NCBI GenBank assembly: GCA_029245245.1
Contig: JAQWPT010000022.1
Coordinates: forward strand, 1 to 64,000
DNA from: Phycisphaerales bacterium
Lineage (GTDB): Bacteria; Planctomycetota; Phycisphaerae; Phycisphaerales; SM1A02
Direction: 5' to 3'
Length of the DNA stretch: 64,000 nucleotides
Below are positions 9,173-17,861 of the stretch, piece after piece. The first letter of the stretch is position 1, and the number at the start of each line of letters is the position of its first letter. A program made the position numbers and the translations under genes. The notes under the pieces were generated by a model. That model did no database searches, had not been told where the DNA came from, and was given only the letters and a program-made list of their open reading frames with translations.

Positions 9173-10993
9173 ATGGCCACCACCACCCGAAAGAAGAAGA
9201 CCGCCAAGAAGGCGACAAGCAGCGGCAAGGTCTCAGCCGAGACCCTGGCCAAGGGGCAGCGTGAAATCTCCGTCAGCGAGTTCTTCGCCAAGAACCGCCA
9301 CCTGCTTGGATTCGACAACCCCCGCAAGGCCCTGTTGACCGCAGTCAAGGAAGCCGTTGACAACGCACTGGACGCGTGTGAAGAAGCGGGAATTCTCCCC
9401 GAGATCCACATCCGCCTGCTCCAGAAGGACGAGTCCCGCTTCAAGCTCACCATTCGCGACAACGGGCCGGGCATCATCCGGGCCCAGATTGAATCGATCT
9501 TCGGCAAACTGCTCTACGGTTCCAAATTCCACCGCATGAAGATGTCACGCGGCCAGCAGGGAATCGGCATCTCGGCCGCCGGCATGTATGGATTGATGAC
9601 CACCGGCAAGCCGGTGCACATCATCTCCAAGACATCGCGGAGAAAACCGCCCCACGACGTGGTACTCAAGATCGACACGTCCAAGAACCGCGCCGAGGTC
9701 GTCAAGGAAAAGGAAGATCCAAAAAGCGACTCCCTCTTCCCCGGCGGGACCGGAACCCAGGTCGTCATCGAGCTTGAAGGTCGCTACCAGAAGGGACGAC
9801 AGTCGATCGACGAGTACCTGGAACAGACGGCGATCGCCAACCCCCATGCGCAGATCACCTGGGTCACCCCCACCAACGAGACCATCGAGTTTCCCCGGGC
9901 CGTCGATGAACTTCCCGACGAAGCCAAGGAGATCAAGCCGCATCCCAAGGGCATTGAACTCGGCACGCTCATTCAGATGCTTGAGCGAACCGAGTCCAAG
10001 AGCCTCAGCGCATTCCTGCAGGACGAGTTCAGCCGAGTCGGTCAACGCAAGGCCAGCGACCTGGCGAAGATGGCTGACAAGTTGTCAACCAAGACCATTA
10101 CGCCCCGCTCCCGCGTCAGCCAACTTGGACATGCGGAGGCCGAGTGCCTCTACAAGGCGATCCAGGAAGCATCCATCATGGCACCGCCCACGGACTGCCT
10201 GGTCCCCATCGGGTCCCGGGCGCTGCTGGCAGGGCTGCTCAAGGAAGTCCAGGCTGAATTCTTCGCCGCTGCCACACGCCCACCGACGGTCTACCGGGGC
10301 AACCCGTTCCAGATGGAAGTCGCCATCGCCTTCGGGGGCAACCTGTCCTCGGAGGAATCCTCACGCATCCTTCGGTTCGCCAACCGCGTCCCCCTGCTCT
10401 ACCAGCAGTCAGCCTGCAGCTCGTTCAAGGCGGTCGTCGAGACCTCCTGGAAGAACTACGGACTGACCCAGCCGCGAAACAGCCTCCCGGTCGGTCCCCT
10501 GGTTGTCCTCGTGCACATGGCAAGCGTCTGGGTTCCCTTTACGAGTGAATCCAAGGAAGCCATCGCCGACTACGACGAGATCCGCAAGGAGATGAAGCTC
10601 GCCCTGCAGGAGTGCGGGCGAAAACTCGGAACGTACCTGCGACGTCGCAAGCAGATGAAGAAGCAGTCGGAGCGGCGTGGCATCTTCGAACGCTACATCG
10701 GCGAAATTTCCAGCAGTTGCCATGCCATCGTCGGCACTGATCCGAAGAAACTCTATGACGCACTGCTCAAGCAGGCCGCTCGCAAGACCAAGGAAGCGGA
10801 TCAGAAACTCGACCTCGACGGCAAGATCGTCTCCGCTCAGAAACTCGAGCAGGACGATGACGTGATCATCCTCGAGGAACGACAGGTCGCCGTGCATGAA
10901 GACGGCGAGGAAGGTCTCTTCGACAACGACGCCGTGCCGTCCGCCAGAAAGAAGACCAGGAAGAAGAGCAAGAAGAAGAAGAAGTCCTCCTGA
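9173..10993 (+). CDS. top6B: DNA topoisomerase VI subunit B (GHKL ATPase)
   Basis: Topo VI is a type IIB A2B2 enzyme that passes one duplex through another using ATP; subunit B is the ATPase and transducer. The 606-residue protein carries the GHKL motifs in order: KEAVDNALDACEEAG (Bergerat N box), DNGPGI, and SRGQQGIGISAAGMYG (ATP lid). GKLLYGSKFH is characteristic of topo VI-B rather than GyrB or MutL. The last 25 residues are a Lys/Arg-rich tail. The start at 9173 (MATTTRKKK) gives a short basic N-terminus; upstream codons to 9080 have no family match. Subunit A follows after 22 bases, forming a complete operon. Topo VI is typical of archaea and plants and is only sporadic in bacteria. Confidence 0.95.
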   Translation: MATTTRKKKTAKKATSSGKVSAETLAKGQREISVSEFFAKNRHLLGFDNPRKALLTAVKEAVDNALDACEEAGILPEIHIRLLQKDESRFKLTIRDNGPGIIRAQIESIFGKLLYGSKFHRMKMSRGQQGIGISAAGMYGLMTTGKPVHIISKTSRRKPPHDVVLKIDTSKNRAEVVKEKEDPKSDSLFPGGTGTQVVIELEGRYQKGRQSIDEYLEQTAIANPHAQITWVTPTNETIEFPRAVDELPDEAKEIKPHPKGIELGTLIQMLERTESKSLSAFLQDEFSRVGQRKASDLAKMADKLSTKTITPRSRVSQLGHAEAECLYKAIQEASIMAPPTDCLVPIGSRALLAGLLKEVQAEFFAAATRPPTVYRGNPFQMEVAIAFGGNLSSEESSRILRFANRVPLLYQQSACSSFKAVVETSWKNYGLTQPRNSLPVGPLVVLVHMASVWVPFTSESKEAIADYDEIRKEMKLALQECGRKLGTYLRRRKQMKKQSERRGIFERYIGEISSSCHAIVGTDPKKLYDALLKQAARKTKEADQKLDLDGKIVSAQKLEQDDDVIILEERQVAVHEDGEEGLFDNDAVPSARKKTRKKSKKKKKSS

Positions 10994-11015
10994 CCACGAA
11001 GCCGAGCTGATCCCC

Positions 11016-12188
11016 ATGGCCAAGAAGAAGACAACCAGGAAAACGGTCCGGAAGACGAAGAAGAAGTCGACGGTGCGCGGTGGAGTCGTCTCGAAACAGC
11101 GGGACAAGGAGACGATCGGCAAGATCGAATCACTGGCGAGTTCGGTCGCCAAGTCAGGGCTCGCTCAGCGGGAACCGAAGATCGAAATCCCAATCCGCAG
11201 CGTCAACAACATGAAGTACAACCCGAAGAAGCGAATCCTCGAAATGGGTTCCAGCACCCAGCAGCGAGAGCTCTTCAACGCCGGGCAGGCACGAAAGTTC
11301 ATGCAGATGCTGCTGGTCTCCAAGGGCTGCAAGGAACTCATCCAGGCCGAGAAGACCCTCAGCCTCCGCGGCATGTACTACATGGCCCTCCACACGATCG
11401 AGGGGACCAGCGAGAAGACCTTCAACGAGCAGAGTGAATCCGACACCATCCTCGAGGACCTCGAGGTCTCCATCGACGGCCTGCGGGAAGAACTCCATGT
11501 CTTCGCCAAGAAGCGGGGAACCATGGTCGGCAACATCACCGTCATCGACAATGGCGACGAGATCGACTGCCGACGAATGGGAACCGGTGGGTACGCGATT
11601 CCGAGCATCTGCGAACCGAGCGTGATCCAGTTCAAGAACTGCGATGCGGACTTCATTCTTCACGTTGAGAAGGACACTGTCTGGAGCAGATTCAACGAGG
11701 ATCGATTCTGGGAAACGCACAACTGCATCCTGACCGAGGGCTCCGGCCAGCCACCGCGCGGCGTCCGGCGTCTGCTGCACCGGATGCACAAGGAACTCGG
11801 CATTCCCGTCTACTGCCTGCTGGACTGCGACCCGTGGGGCCACTACATCTACAGCGTCATCAAGCAGGGCTCCATCAATCTCGCCTTCGAATCACAGCGC
11901 ATGGCGATCCCGGATGCAAAATTCATTGGAATCCGCGCCGAGGACTACGACCGCTGCAAGTTGACCAGTGATGTGAAGATTGCTTTGAACGATCGGGACA
12001 TCACCCGCGCCAAGCAGATCATGGACTATCCCTGGTTCGCCGAAAAGCGACCTTGGAAGAAGGAAATCAAGACCATGCTCGGCAACGGCTTCAAGATGGA
12101 AGTCGAGTCCCTGATCACCAAGGACATCTCCTACGTCTCCGAGGTCTACGTACCCCAGAGACTCAAGGATGGCGATTTCCTGGATTGA
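11016..12188 (+). CDS. top6A: DNA topoisomerase VI subunit A (Spo11-like)
   Basis: Subunit A cuts both DNA strands through an active-site tyrosine and binds Mg2+ with a Toprim domain. In the 390-residue product the winged-helix catalytic motif reads SLRGMYYM with the Tyr pair at 121-122. Further matches are FNEQSESD, DEIDCRRMGTGGYAIP, the Toprim Glu in HVEKDTVWSRF, and the Asp pair in LLDCDPWGHYIYS. The first 25 residues are Lys/Arg-rich. The start ATG at 11016 is 22 bases after the subunit B stop; a longer frame from 10896 overlaps subunit B and is unlikely. The acidic residue usually two places before the Tyr pair is Gly here. Confidence 0.95.
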   Translation: MAKKKTTRKTVRKTKKKSTVRGGVVSKQRDKETIGKIESLASSVAKSGLAQREPKIEIPIRSVNNMKYNPKKRILEMGSSTQQRELFNAGQARKFMQMLLVSKGCKELIQAEKTLSLRGMYYMALHTIEGTSEKTFNEQSESDTILEDLEVSIDGLREELHVFAKKRGTMVGNITVIDNGDEIDCRRMGTGGYAIPSICEPSVIQFKNCDADFILHVEKDTVWSRFNEDRFWETHNCILTEGSGQPPRGVRRLLHRMHKELGIPVYCLLDCDPWGHYIYSVIKQGSINLAFESQRMAIPDAKFIGIRAEDYDRCKLTSDVKIALNDRDITRAKQIMDYPWFAEKRPWKKEIKTMLGNGFKMEVESLITKDISYVSEVYVPQRLKDGDFLD

Positions 12189-12288
12189 ACGCACCTCCGA
12201 CTCGCCCCCTTCTCCATCCGGTATACACTTCAGAGACCCGATATCCATGTGTGATGACGGGCCCACGTTCCGTGAAGGACGGCACCTC

Positions 12289-12897
12289 ATGACTGAATCA
12301 GTCACTGAATTCGAAGGCCCGAAGCGACTCCTGGTCGCCGACGACGAGCATCTCGTTGCAATGGGCATGAAGAACAATCTCGAGGAACTCGGGTACGAGG
12401 TGATCGGACCGGCGGGCGACGGCCAGGCCGCCATCACCCTCTGCGAGACACTCAAACCCGACATGGCGCTTCTGGACATCCAGATGCCCGGGCTCGATGG
12501 ACTCGCCGCCGCCGAGAAGATCTACCAGGAGATGCAGATCCCCGTCGTGATCTTCTCCGCCTACTCCGATCAGGAGTACGTCGACTCCAGCAATGATGCA
12601 GGTGTGTTCGGATACATCCTCAAGCCCGTGACCCGCGACCAGCTTCGCGTGGGCATCGAGGTCGCCTGGGGCCGGTACCTGGATTCCGCGGACCAGATCG
12701 AGGAGATCAGCGGACTCAAGGAACGCCTTGAACAACGAAAGATCATCGAGCAGGCAAAGTGGATCCTGGTCAAGCGCAAGTCGGTCGAAGAACCGGAAGC
12801 GATGAAGATGCTTCAGAAGCAGGCCCGGAACAACCGTCGTTCGCTGATCGATGTCGCCCGGGCCGTCGTGGAAAGCGACAGCCTGCTCAGCGAATGA
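12289..12897 (+). CDS. Response regulator with ANTAR RNA-binding output domain
   Basis: The 202-residue protein has a receiver domain (about 12-130) with acidic pocket VADDE, phospho-acceptor Asp63 in LLDIQMPGLDG and conserved Lys in GYILKPV. An ANTAR domain follows (about 140-195; EQAKWILVKRKSVEEPEAMK). ANTAR regulators such as AmiR and NasT bind paired RNA hairpins and prevent transcription termination. The start ATG at 12289 has GAAGGAC upstream; ATG at 12247 is an alternative. It lies 100 bases after topo VI-A and converges on a histidine kinase gene, which may or may not be its partner. Target leader hairpins were not identified. Confidence 0.9.
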   Translation: MTESVTEFEGPKRLLVADDEHLVAMGMKNNLEELGYEVIGPAGDGQAAITLCETLKPDMALLDIQMPGLDGLAAAEKIYQEMQIPVVIFSAYSDQEYVDSSNDAGVFGYILKPVTRDQLRVGIEVAWGRYLDSADQIEEISGLKERLEQRKIIEQAKWILVKRKSVEEPEAMKMLQKQARNNRRSLIDVARAVVESDSLLSE

Positions 12898-12916
12898 CCG
12901 GGCCTCTCAGGCCCGG
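12898..12916. terminator. Hairpin between convergent ANTAR regulator and kinase genes
   Basis: A perfect 8-bp stem CCGGGCCT / AGGCCCGG with a CTC loop starts right after the ANTAR regulator stop and covers the last codons of the kinase gene. Its position between convergent genes suits a shared terminator. No strong U-tract is present on either side. Confidence 0.45.
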
Positions 12917-13734
12917 GGCAGCATGATCACGAAATCACTGCCGTCCCCGACAACCGAATCCACTCGAAGGCGACCACCGTGCTCCTCCACGATGCGTCGT
13001 GCCGTGGGCAGGCCAAGGCCAGTGCCACCCTTGCGCTTGGACACGTACGGATGGAAGATCGACTCACGATCCGCCTCCTCGATGCCCGGCCCCGTATCGA
13101 TCACGTGCACCCAGGCTGACTCCGCATCCTGATCGACCTTGAGGATCAATTCACCAGCCTGTCCACCATCCTGGTCCGCAACGCGTCCCATGATCTGTGT
13201 TGCGTTGATCATCAGGTTCAGCAGCGCCTGCTTCAGCAGCCCTTCGTCAACGCGAACCTGCACCGGTTGCTCGGGAACATGCACGCGCAGCACCACCCCC
13301 GCCTGTTCGCACTGGGGGTGGTAGAAGTCGATGAGTTCCTCGACGATGGTTCGAAGGTCGCAGGGATGCGGATCCAGTTTGACCCGTCCCGCGAAATCCA
13401 GGAAGTCCCCGAGAATGTGCCCGAGCCGATCGACCTCACGGGCCAGGGCATCGACTCGGTGAATCAGGCGATCCCGCTGCTGAGGATCGACATCGATCGA
13501 TATCAGATCCTCGTGGAGCAGTTGGGCATTGAGACCGACCGTCGACAATGGATTCCGAATCTCGTGGGCCAGGCCACTGGTCATCGAACCCAATTCGGAC
13601 AGGCGCTGCGAATGCCGCGCCTCCCCCTCAGCCTCACGGGCCCGGTGAACGGCACGACGAAGCATCACGAGCAGCAGCGGGAGGGTTCCCACCACTCCCG
13701 CAACCACTCCGATACCCAGCCAGAACAGGATCAT
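12907..13734 (-). CDS. Membrane-anchored sensor histidine kinase
   Basis: The 275-residue protein has one N-terminal membrane helix (about 1-25) and no sensor domain. A HisKA domain follows with the phospho-acceptor in SGLAHEIRNPLS (His57). The HATPase domain has LLNLMINATQ (N box), DTGPGIEEADRESIF (G1) and GGTGLGLPTARRIVEEHGG (G2). The ATG at 13734 is preferred because AGGAGG lies five bases upstream; ATG at 13752 is also possible. The gene is 44 bases downstream of pnp on the same strand, so it may be read with rpsO-pnp. No response regulator is on the same strand. Confidence 0.88.
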   Translation of the reverse strand: MILFWLGIGVVAGVVGTLPLLLVMLRRAVHRAREAEGEARHSQRLSELGSMTSGLAHEIRNPLSTVGLNAQLLHEDLISIDVDPQQRDRLIHRVDALAREVDRLGHILGDFLDFAGRVKLDPHPCDLRTIVEELIDFYHPQCEQAGVVLRVHVPEQPVQVRVDEGLLKQALLNLMINATQIMGRVADQDGGQAGELILKVDQDAESAWVHVIDTGPGIEEADRESIFHPYVSKRKGGTGLGLPTARRIVEEHGGRLRVDSVVGDGSDFVIMLPRA

Positions 13735-13778
13735 GCCGTCCTCCTGGTCCATACCACAGGCACGTACGCCGGTGTCAC

Positions 13779-15956
13779 TCAGGCCTCGACGGTTTCCTCC
13801 GTCTTGCCAGCACCATCACCCGACTCATCCTTCAGAAGGACCTTGCGGGAGAGCTTGATGCGGCCGGTGTCATCCACGTTGATGACCTTGACCTTGATCA
13901 TGTCGCCGACCTTGACGACATCAGCAACTGACTTGACGAAGCCGTTGTCCAGTTCCGAGATGTGGCACATGCCATCGGTCCCGGGGACCAGCTCGACGAA
14001 TGCGCCGAAGTCCTTCGTGGAAACAACCTTGCCTTCGAAGATCGTCCCGACCTTGATCTCGGCACAGAGTGCCTCGACCTCGCCTTGTGCGGCCAGTCCG
14101 GCTTCTCCACCCAGGGAGGAGATGGTGACGGTGCCGTCGTTGTCGACGTCGACCGTGGCACCAGTGCGTTCCTGGATGCTTCGGATGGTCTTGCCACCAG
14201 GTCCGATGAGCTTGCCGATCTTGTCCGGGTCGATCATGACCTGGATCAGACGCGGTGCGTACAAGGAAATGTCCTCACGCGGCTTGGGGAGGCAGGATTC
14301 CATTCGCTCGATGATATGGATACGGGCCGTGCGGGCCTGCTCGAAGATCGACTCGATCTCCTCGAACCAGAGTCCGCGGGCCTTCAGGTCCAGCTGGATG
14401 CCCGTGATGCCTTCGCGGGTACCGGAGACCTTGAAGTCCATGTCACCGAAGAAGTCCTCTTCGCCGATGATGTCGGTGACGCGAACGATCTTGCCGCTGT
14501 CGTCACTGAATCGACCGACCGAGATGCCCGCACACGTTGCCTTGATCGGCACGCCGGCATCCATGAGAGCCAGGCAACCACCACAGACGGAAGCCATGGA
14601 CGACGAGCCGTTGGACTCGGTGATGTCACTGACCAGTCGAAGGGTGTAGGGGAACGTCTCAAGATCAGGCAGGATGCCCATCAGCGAACGCTCCGCCAGG
14701 GCTCCGTGGCCGATTTCGCGGCGACCGGGTCCCATGATGCGGCCTGCTTCGCCCACGCAGAACGGGGGGAAGTTGTAGTGCAGGTAGAACTTCTTGGCGT
14801 ACTCGGGCATCAGTCCATCGACGATCTGCTCGTCGCGACCGGTTCCCAGGACGCAGGAGACGAGACTCTGGGTCTCACCACGCTGGAACATGGCCGAGCC
14901 GTGGGCCCGGGCGAAGAGTGAGACTTCCGACTCGATGGCACGGGTCTCGTCGATCGCCCGACCATCGGCACGGATGCCTTCCTCGACAACGAGGGCCCGG
15001 GTGGTCTTCTTCTCGAGCTTTCGGAAGGCCTCGCGTGCGTGGCCCTGCCGCTTCTCGGCGGCCTTGTACTCGCCGTAGGACGAATCAGTGGGAAGCGAGA
15101 AGCATTCCTCGATCATTCGCTTGCGAAGTTCGCCGATCTTCTCGTTGCGTTCCTGCTTGCCCTTGATGCGACGCAGTTCCTTCATCTCGGAACCGGCGTA
15201 CTTGACGACGTCATCCCAGACGTCCTGCGGGGGCACGCTCAGTTCGCCCTGTCGCTTCTCGGGGGAGCCGACCTTCTTCATCAGTTCGACCTGCATTTCG
15301 AGGATCGGCTTGATGCCCTCCTCGTAGCCGAACTCGATGGCCTTGAGCATGTCGGCTTCGGTGATCTCGGCCGCTCCGACCTCGATCATGTTCACGCCGT
15401 CGCTGTGACCCGAAAGCACCAGGTCGAGATCGGAGTATTCCATCTGGGCCTGGGTGGGGTTGAGGACGAACTGCTCGCCATCGTCGGTGACGATGCGACC
15501 GACACGGACCGTGGCCACCGGACCCTCGAAGGGTGCGTCGGTAAGGCACAGTGCGGCGGAGGCGCCGGTGCAGGCGAGGACGTCGGTGTCGTTCTGCCCG
15601 TCATGGCTCATGACCCAGCACTGGATCTGGACTTCGTCGATGAAGCCGTCGGGGAACAGCGGACGGATCGGTCGGTCGATCATCCGCATGGTGAGGATTT
15701 CCTTCTCTACGGGAGCGCCTTCGCGCTTGCGGAACCCACCGGGGAACTTGCCGGCGGCGGCAACGCGTTCACGGTAGTCGCACTGGAGGGGGAAGAAATC
15801 GAGTCCGGGCCGGGGGTCGGCTCGCATGGCGGTGCAGAGCACCGCGGAGTCGGCGTACCGGGCGATGATGGCGCCGCTGGCCAGCTTCGCGACCGTGCCG
15901 GTCTCGAAGCGGAGCATGCGTCCACCGATTTCACGTTCTACATAGATATCGTTCAT
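13779..15956 (-). CDS. pnp: Polyribonucleotide nucleotidyltransferase
   Basis: PNPase degrades RNA 3'-5' with phosphate and is a degradosome component. The 725-residue product has the two RNase PH-like halves (CDYRERVAAAGKFPGGF in the first; FNLPPFCVGE-like HYNFPPFCVGEAGRI and GDMDFKVSGTREGITGIQLDLK in the second). A KH domain (IGPGGKTIRSIQERTGA) and a C-terminal S1 domain (GKVVSTKDFGAFVELVPGTDGM) follow. The true start is MNDIYVERE at 15956; the frame continues upstream to 16103 without family similarity. rpsO precedes it by 174 bases, the classic rpsO-pnp arrangement. Confidence 0.97.
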   Translation of the reverse strand: MNDIYVEREIGGRMLRFETGTVAKLASGAIIARYADSAVLCTAMRADPRPGLDFFPLQCDYRERVAAAGKFPGGFRKREGAPVEKEILTMRMIDRPIRPLFPDGFIDEVQIQCWVMSHDGQNDTDVLACTGASAALCLTDAPFEGPVATVRVGRIVTDDGEQFVLNPTQAQMEYSDLDLVLSGHSDGVNMIEVGAAEITEADMLKAIEFGYEEGIKPILEMQVELMKKVGSPEKRQGELSVPPQDVWDDVVKYAGSEMKELRRIKGKQERNEKIGELRKRMIEECFSLPTDSSYGEYKAAEKRQGHAREAFRKLEKKTTRALVVEEGIRADGRAIDETRAIESEVSLFARAHGSAMFQRGETQSLVSCVLGTGRDEQIVDGLMPEYAKKFYLHYNFPPFCVGEAGRIMGPGRREIGHGALAERSLMGILPDLETFPYTLRLVSDITESNGSSSMASVCGGCLALMDAGVPIKATCAGISVGRFSDDSGKIVRVTDIIGEEDFFGDMDFKVSGTREGITGIQLDLKARGLWFEEIESIFEQARTARIHIIERMESCLPKPREDISLYAPRLIQVMIDPDKIGKLIGPGGKTIRSIQERTGATVDVDNDGTVTISSLGGEAGLAAQGEVEALCAEIKVGTIFEGKVVSTKDFGAFVELVPGTDGMCHISELDNGFVKSVADVVKVGDMIKVKVINVDDTGRIKLSRKVLLKDESGDGAGKTEETVEA

Positions 15957-16090
15957 TGATCTGCCTTTTTCGTCGTTGTGGGGATGGCGCCTTCTCGGCA
16001 CGATTCCCGTTGTGGAACCCGGGGCCGCGTTCCAACGAGAGGCAGAAGACGGGGGGCAGCACCTTGCAGGTACCGCTGCCGCTCGTCGAC

Positions 16091-16110
16091 TGCCGCCCAT
16101 CACGGCGGCA
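16091..16110 (-). other. Hairpin in the rpsO-pnp intergenic region
   Basis: A 7-bp perfect stem TGCCGCC / GGCGGCA with a 6-base loop lies 21 bases after the rpsO stop. In E. coli this interval holds a terminator and RNase III processing hairpins that control pnp. No U-tract follows here, so a processing or stability role is as likely as termination. Confidence 0.35.
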
Positions 16111-16130
16111 TCCCGGTGATATCGAGTCGA

Positions 16131-16400
16131 TTACTTCCTGAGGCCCAAACGCTTGATGAGGGCTCGGTAGGATTCCGGCTTGGTACGCGACAGGTATCGC
16201 AACAGGCGATTCCGACTGCCCACCATCTGGAGCAGACCACGCCGGGAAGCGTGGTCCTTCTTGTTGCTCTTGAGGTGCTCGTTCAACTCCTCGATCCTGG
16301 TCGTCAAAATGGCGACCTGAACCTCGGGTGAACCGCTGTCGGTGTCGTGCCGGCGGTAATCGTTGATGATCTTGCTTTTGTCTTCAACCGTCAGGGTCAT
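16131..16400 (-). CDS. rpsO: 30S ribosomal protein S15
   Basis: S15 binds 16S rRNA early in 30S assembly. The 89-residue protein has the family sequence throughout: [10 protein letters not shown]-like [38 protein letters not shown] and a basic C-terminus. The length is exactly typical. A good promoter lies 57-85 bases upstream, leaving a leader of about 50 bases. pnp follows. Confidence 0.98.
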   Translation of the reverse strand: MTLTVEDKSKIINDYRRHDTDSGSPEVQVAILTTRIEELNEHLKSNKKDHASRRGLLQMVGSRNRLLRYLSRTKPESYRALIKRLGLRK

Positions 16401-16456
16401 TCCGTCTCCGTCACATGTCGTCTCATGTTCTTGCTCGTTGTTCTATCGAAACGGTG

Positions 16457-16485
16457 ATTCTAGCGAGCGCATACCCCCCTGTCCA
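16457..16485 (-). promoter_or_regulatory. Predicted sigma-70-type promoter of rpsO-pnp
   Basis: On the minus strand TGGACA (16480-16485) and TAGAAT (16457-16462) are separated by exactly 17 bases. Each matches the consensus hexamer at five of six positions. Transcription would start near 16450. Confidence 0.6.
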
Positions 16486-16539
16486 TGATCCATCCTCTCT
16501 GGAGACCATGAAACCGGTGCTTACCCCCCCCAGCAGCCC

Positions 16540-17781
16540 TCAATGGGCTTCCGCTGCCGCCACGGGTGTCCCAGTGAGTTTCCCGAGCCATTCTCGGACC
16601 CTGCCACAGCCCTCGGCGATCTCCTCCTCGGAGGTGGCGAAACTCATCCGGACATGCCGCCGTCCGGGGCCGAGAAAATCGTTTCCAGGTACGACGGCCA
16701 CGCCGGCTTCCTCCAGGATCGCCGAAGCGAAATCAAGAGCCGTTTCCAGGTGCACGCCACCGGGACTGGTGCGACCGAACGTGAAGGAGATGTCCGGGAA
16801 GATGTAGAAGGCCCCGGTGGGACGCGGGCAGCGTACGCCCTCCCACTGCCGGACCAGGCCGTGGATCAGTTCCGCCCGACCGGCGAAGATCCGCCGCATT
16901 CCATCGACCTCCGCCCGCCCATCGCCCAGAGCCGCCACGACGGCCGGCATGGTGAAGGAGGTGATCGACGAGGTCATCTGGGACTGCATGGTGTTCATGG
17001 CCTTGATCACCGCCCCCCCGTCTCCGGGAGCGCAGGCGTACCCGATCCGCCAACCGGTCATCGCAAAGGTCTTGCTGAGCCCGTTGATCGTCACGGTGCG
17101 ATTGCGCATCGATTCAATCGAACCGACCGACAAGGCGGGATCGTCCCCGTAGACGAGCTGCTCGTAGATCTCATCACTGATGACCGTCACCTGTTCGTGG
17201 CGTTCCAATACGGCGACGAGGGCGCGGATCTCGTCGGGCGTGTACATGGTTCCACATGGATTGGATGGGCTGTTCAGGAGCATCGCTCGCGTTCGGGGCG
17301 TAATCGCCGCCTCGAGCTGCTCGGGCGTGATCTTGAAGTCCGCGGCGGCATCGGCGGCGACCTCGACCATCGTTCCCCCCGCCAGTTCGATCATCGGCTT
17401 GTAGGACACCCAGGCCGGGGTGGGCAGGATGACCTCATCACCCGGATCAACCAGGGCCTGCAGGGCAAGGTAGACGGTGAACTTCGCGCCATTGTTGATC
17501 GTGATGTGACCGGCGGTGCAGTCGATCCCGTTCTCCTCACGAAGCTTGTTCGCCACGGCTTCGCGGGCCGCCGGGGTGCCCGGGGTGGGCGCGTAGTGCG
17601 TCTGGCCATCGTGCAGGGCGTCGATGGCGGCGTCACAGATCAGGCTCGGAGTGGTGAAATCGGGCTCACCGGCTCCAAAGCCGATGACGTCCTCGCCCCG
17701 TGCCTTCATCTCGCGAACCTTGGCCGTGATGGCCAGGGTCGAGGAGGGTGGAATACTGCTGGCTCGTTGGGAGATGTTCAT
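16540..17781 (-). CDS. Class I pyridoxal-phosphate aminotransferase (AspC/AAT-I type)
   Basis: The 413-residue protein is a fold-type I aminotransferase of the bacterial aspartate aminotransferase Ib group. It has GFGAGEPDFTTP near residue 34, the SPSNPCGTMY segment around 171-180, ISDEIYEQLVY near 201, and the PLP lysine in GLSKTFAMTGWRIGY (Lys237). The likely reaction is aspartate plus 2-oxoglutarate to oxaloacetate plus glutamate. The start is the ATG at 17781 (MNISQRASSIPPS); the frame runs on upstream inside the divergent prfB gene and is not coding there. The 80-base gap to prfB must carry both promoters. Confidence 0.92.
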   Translation of the reverse strand: MNISQRASSIPPSSTLAITAKVREMKARGEDVIGFGAGEPDFTTPSLICDAAIDALHDGQTHYAPTPGTPAAREAVANKLREENGIDCTAGHITINNGAKFTVYLALQALVDPGDEVILPTPAWVSYKPMIELAGGTMVEVAADAAADFKITPEQLEAAITPRTRAMLLNSPSNPCGTMYTPDEIRALVAVLERHEQVTVISDEIYEQLVYGDDPALSVGSIESMRNRTVTINGLSKTFAMTGWRIGYACAPGDGGAVIKAMNTMQSQMTSSITSFTMPAVVAALGDGRAEVDGMRRIFAGRAELIHGLVRQWEGVRCPRPTGAFYIFPDISFTFGRTSPGGVHLETALDFASAILEEAGVAVVPGNDFLGPGRRHVRMSFATSEEEIAEGCGRVREWLGKLTGTPVAAAEAH

Positions 17782-17842
17782 GGCCGGAAGTGTACTTGCA
17801 AGAATGGGGCCTGGGCTGGCAGATGAACGGAATCCCACTCGA

Positions 17843-17848
17843 TACAAT
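17843..17848 (+). promoter_or_regulatory. Candidate -10 element of prfB
   Basis: TACAAT within CGATACAATCC lies 13 bases before the prfB ATG. No clear -35 hexamer is seen at 16-18 bases. If used, the transcript would have almost no leader, which fits the lack of a ribosome-binding site before the ATG. Confidence 0.35.
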
Positions 17849-17861
17849 CCGTCCACGCACC

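Noticed and set aside
16543-17826. Long plus-strand frame opposite the aminotransferase gene
   Set aside because: Antisense shadow in a GC-rich gene; no family match, while the minus strand has all aminotransferase motifs.
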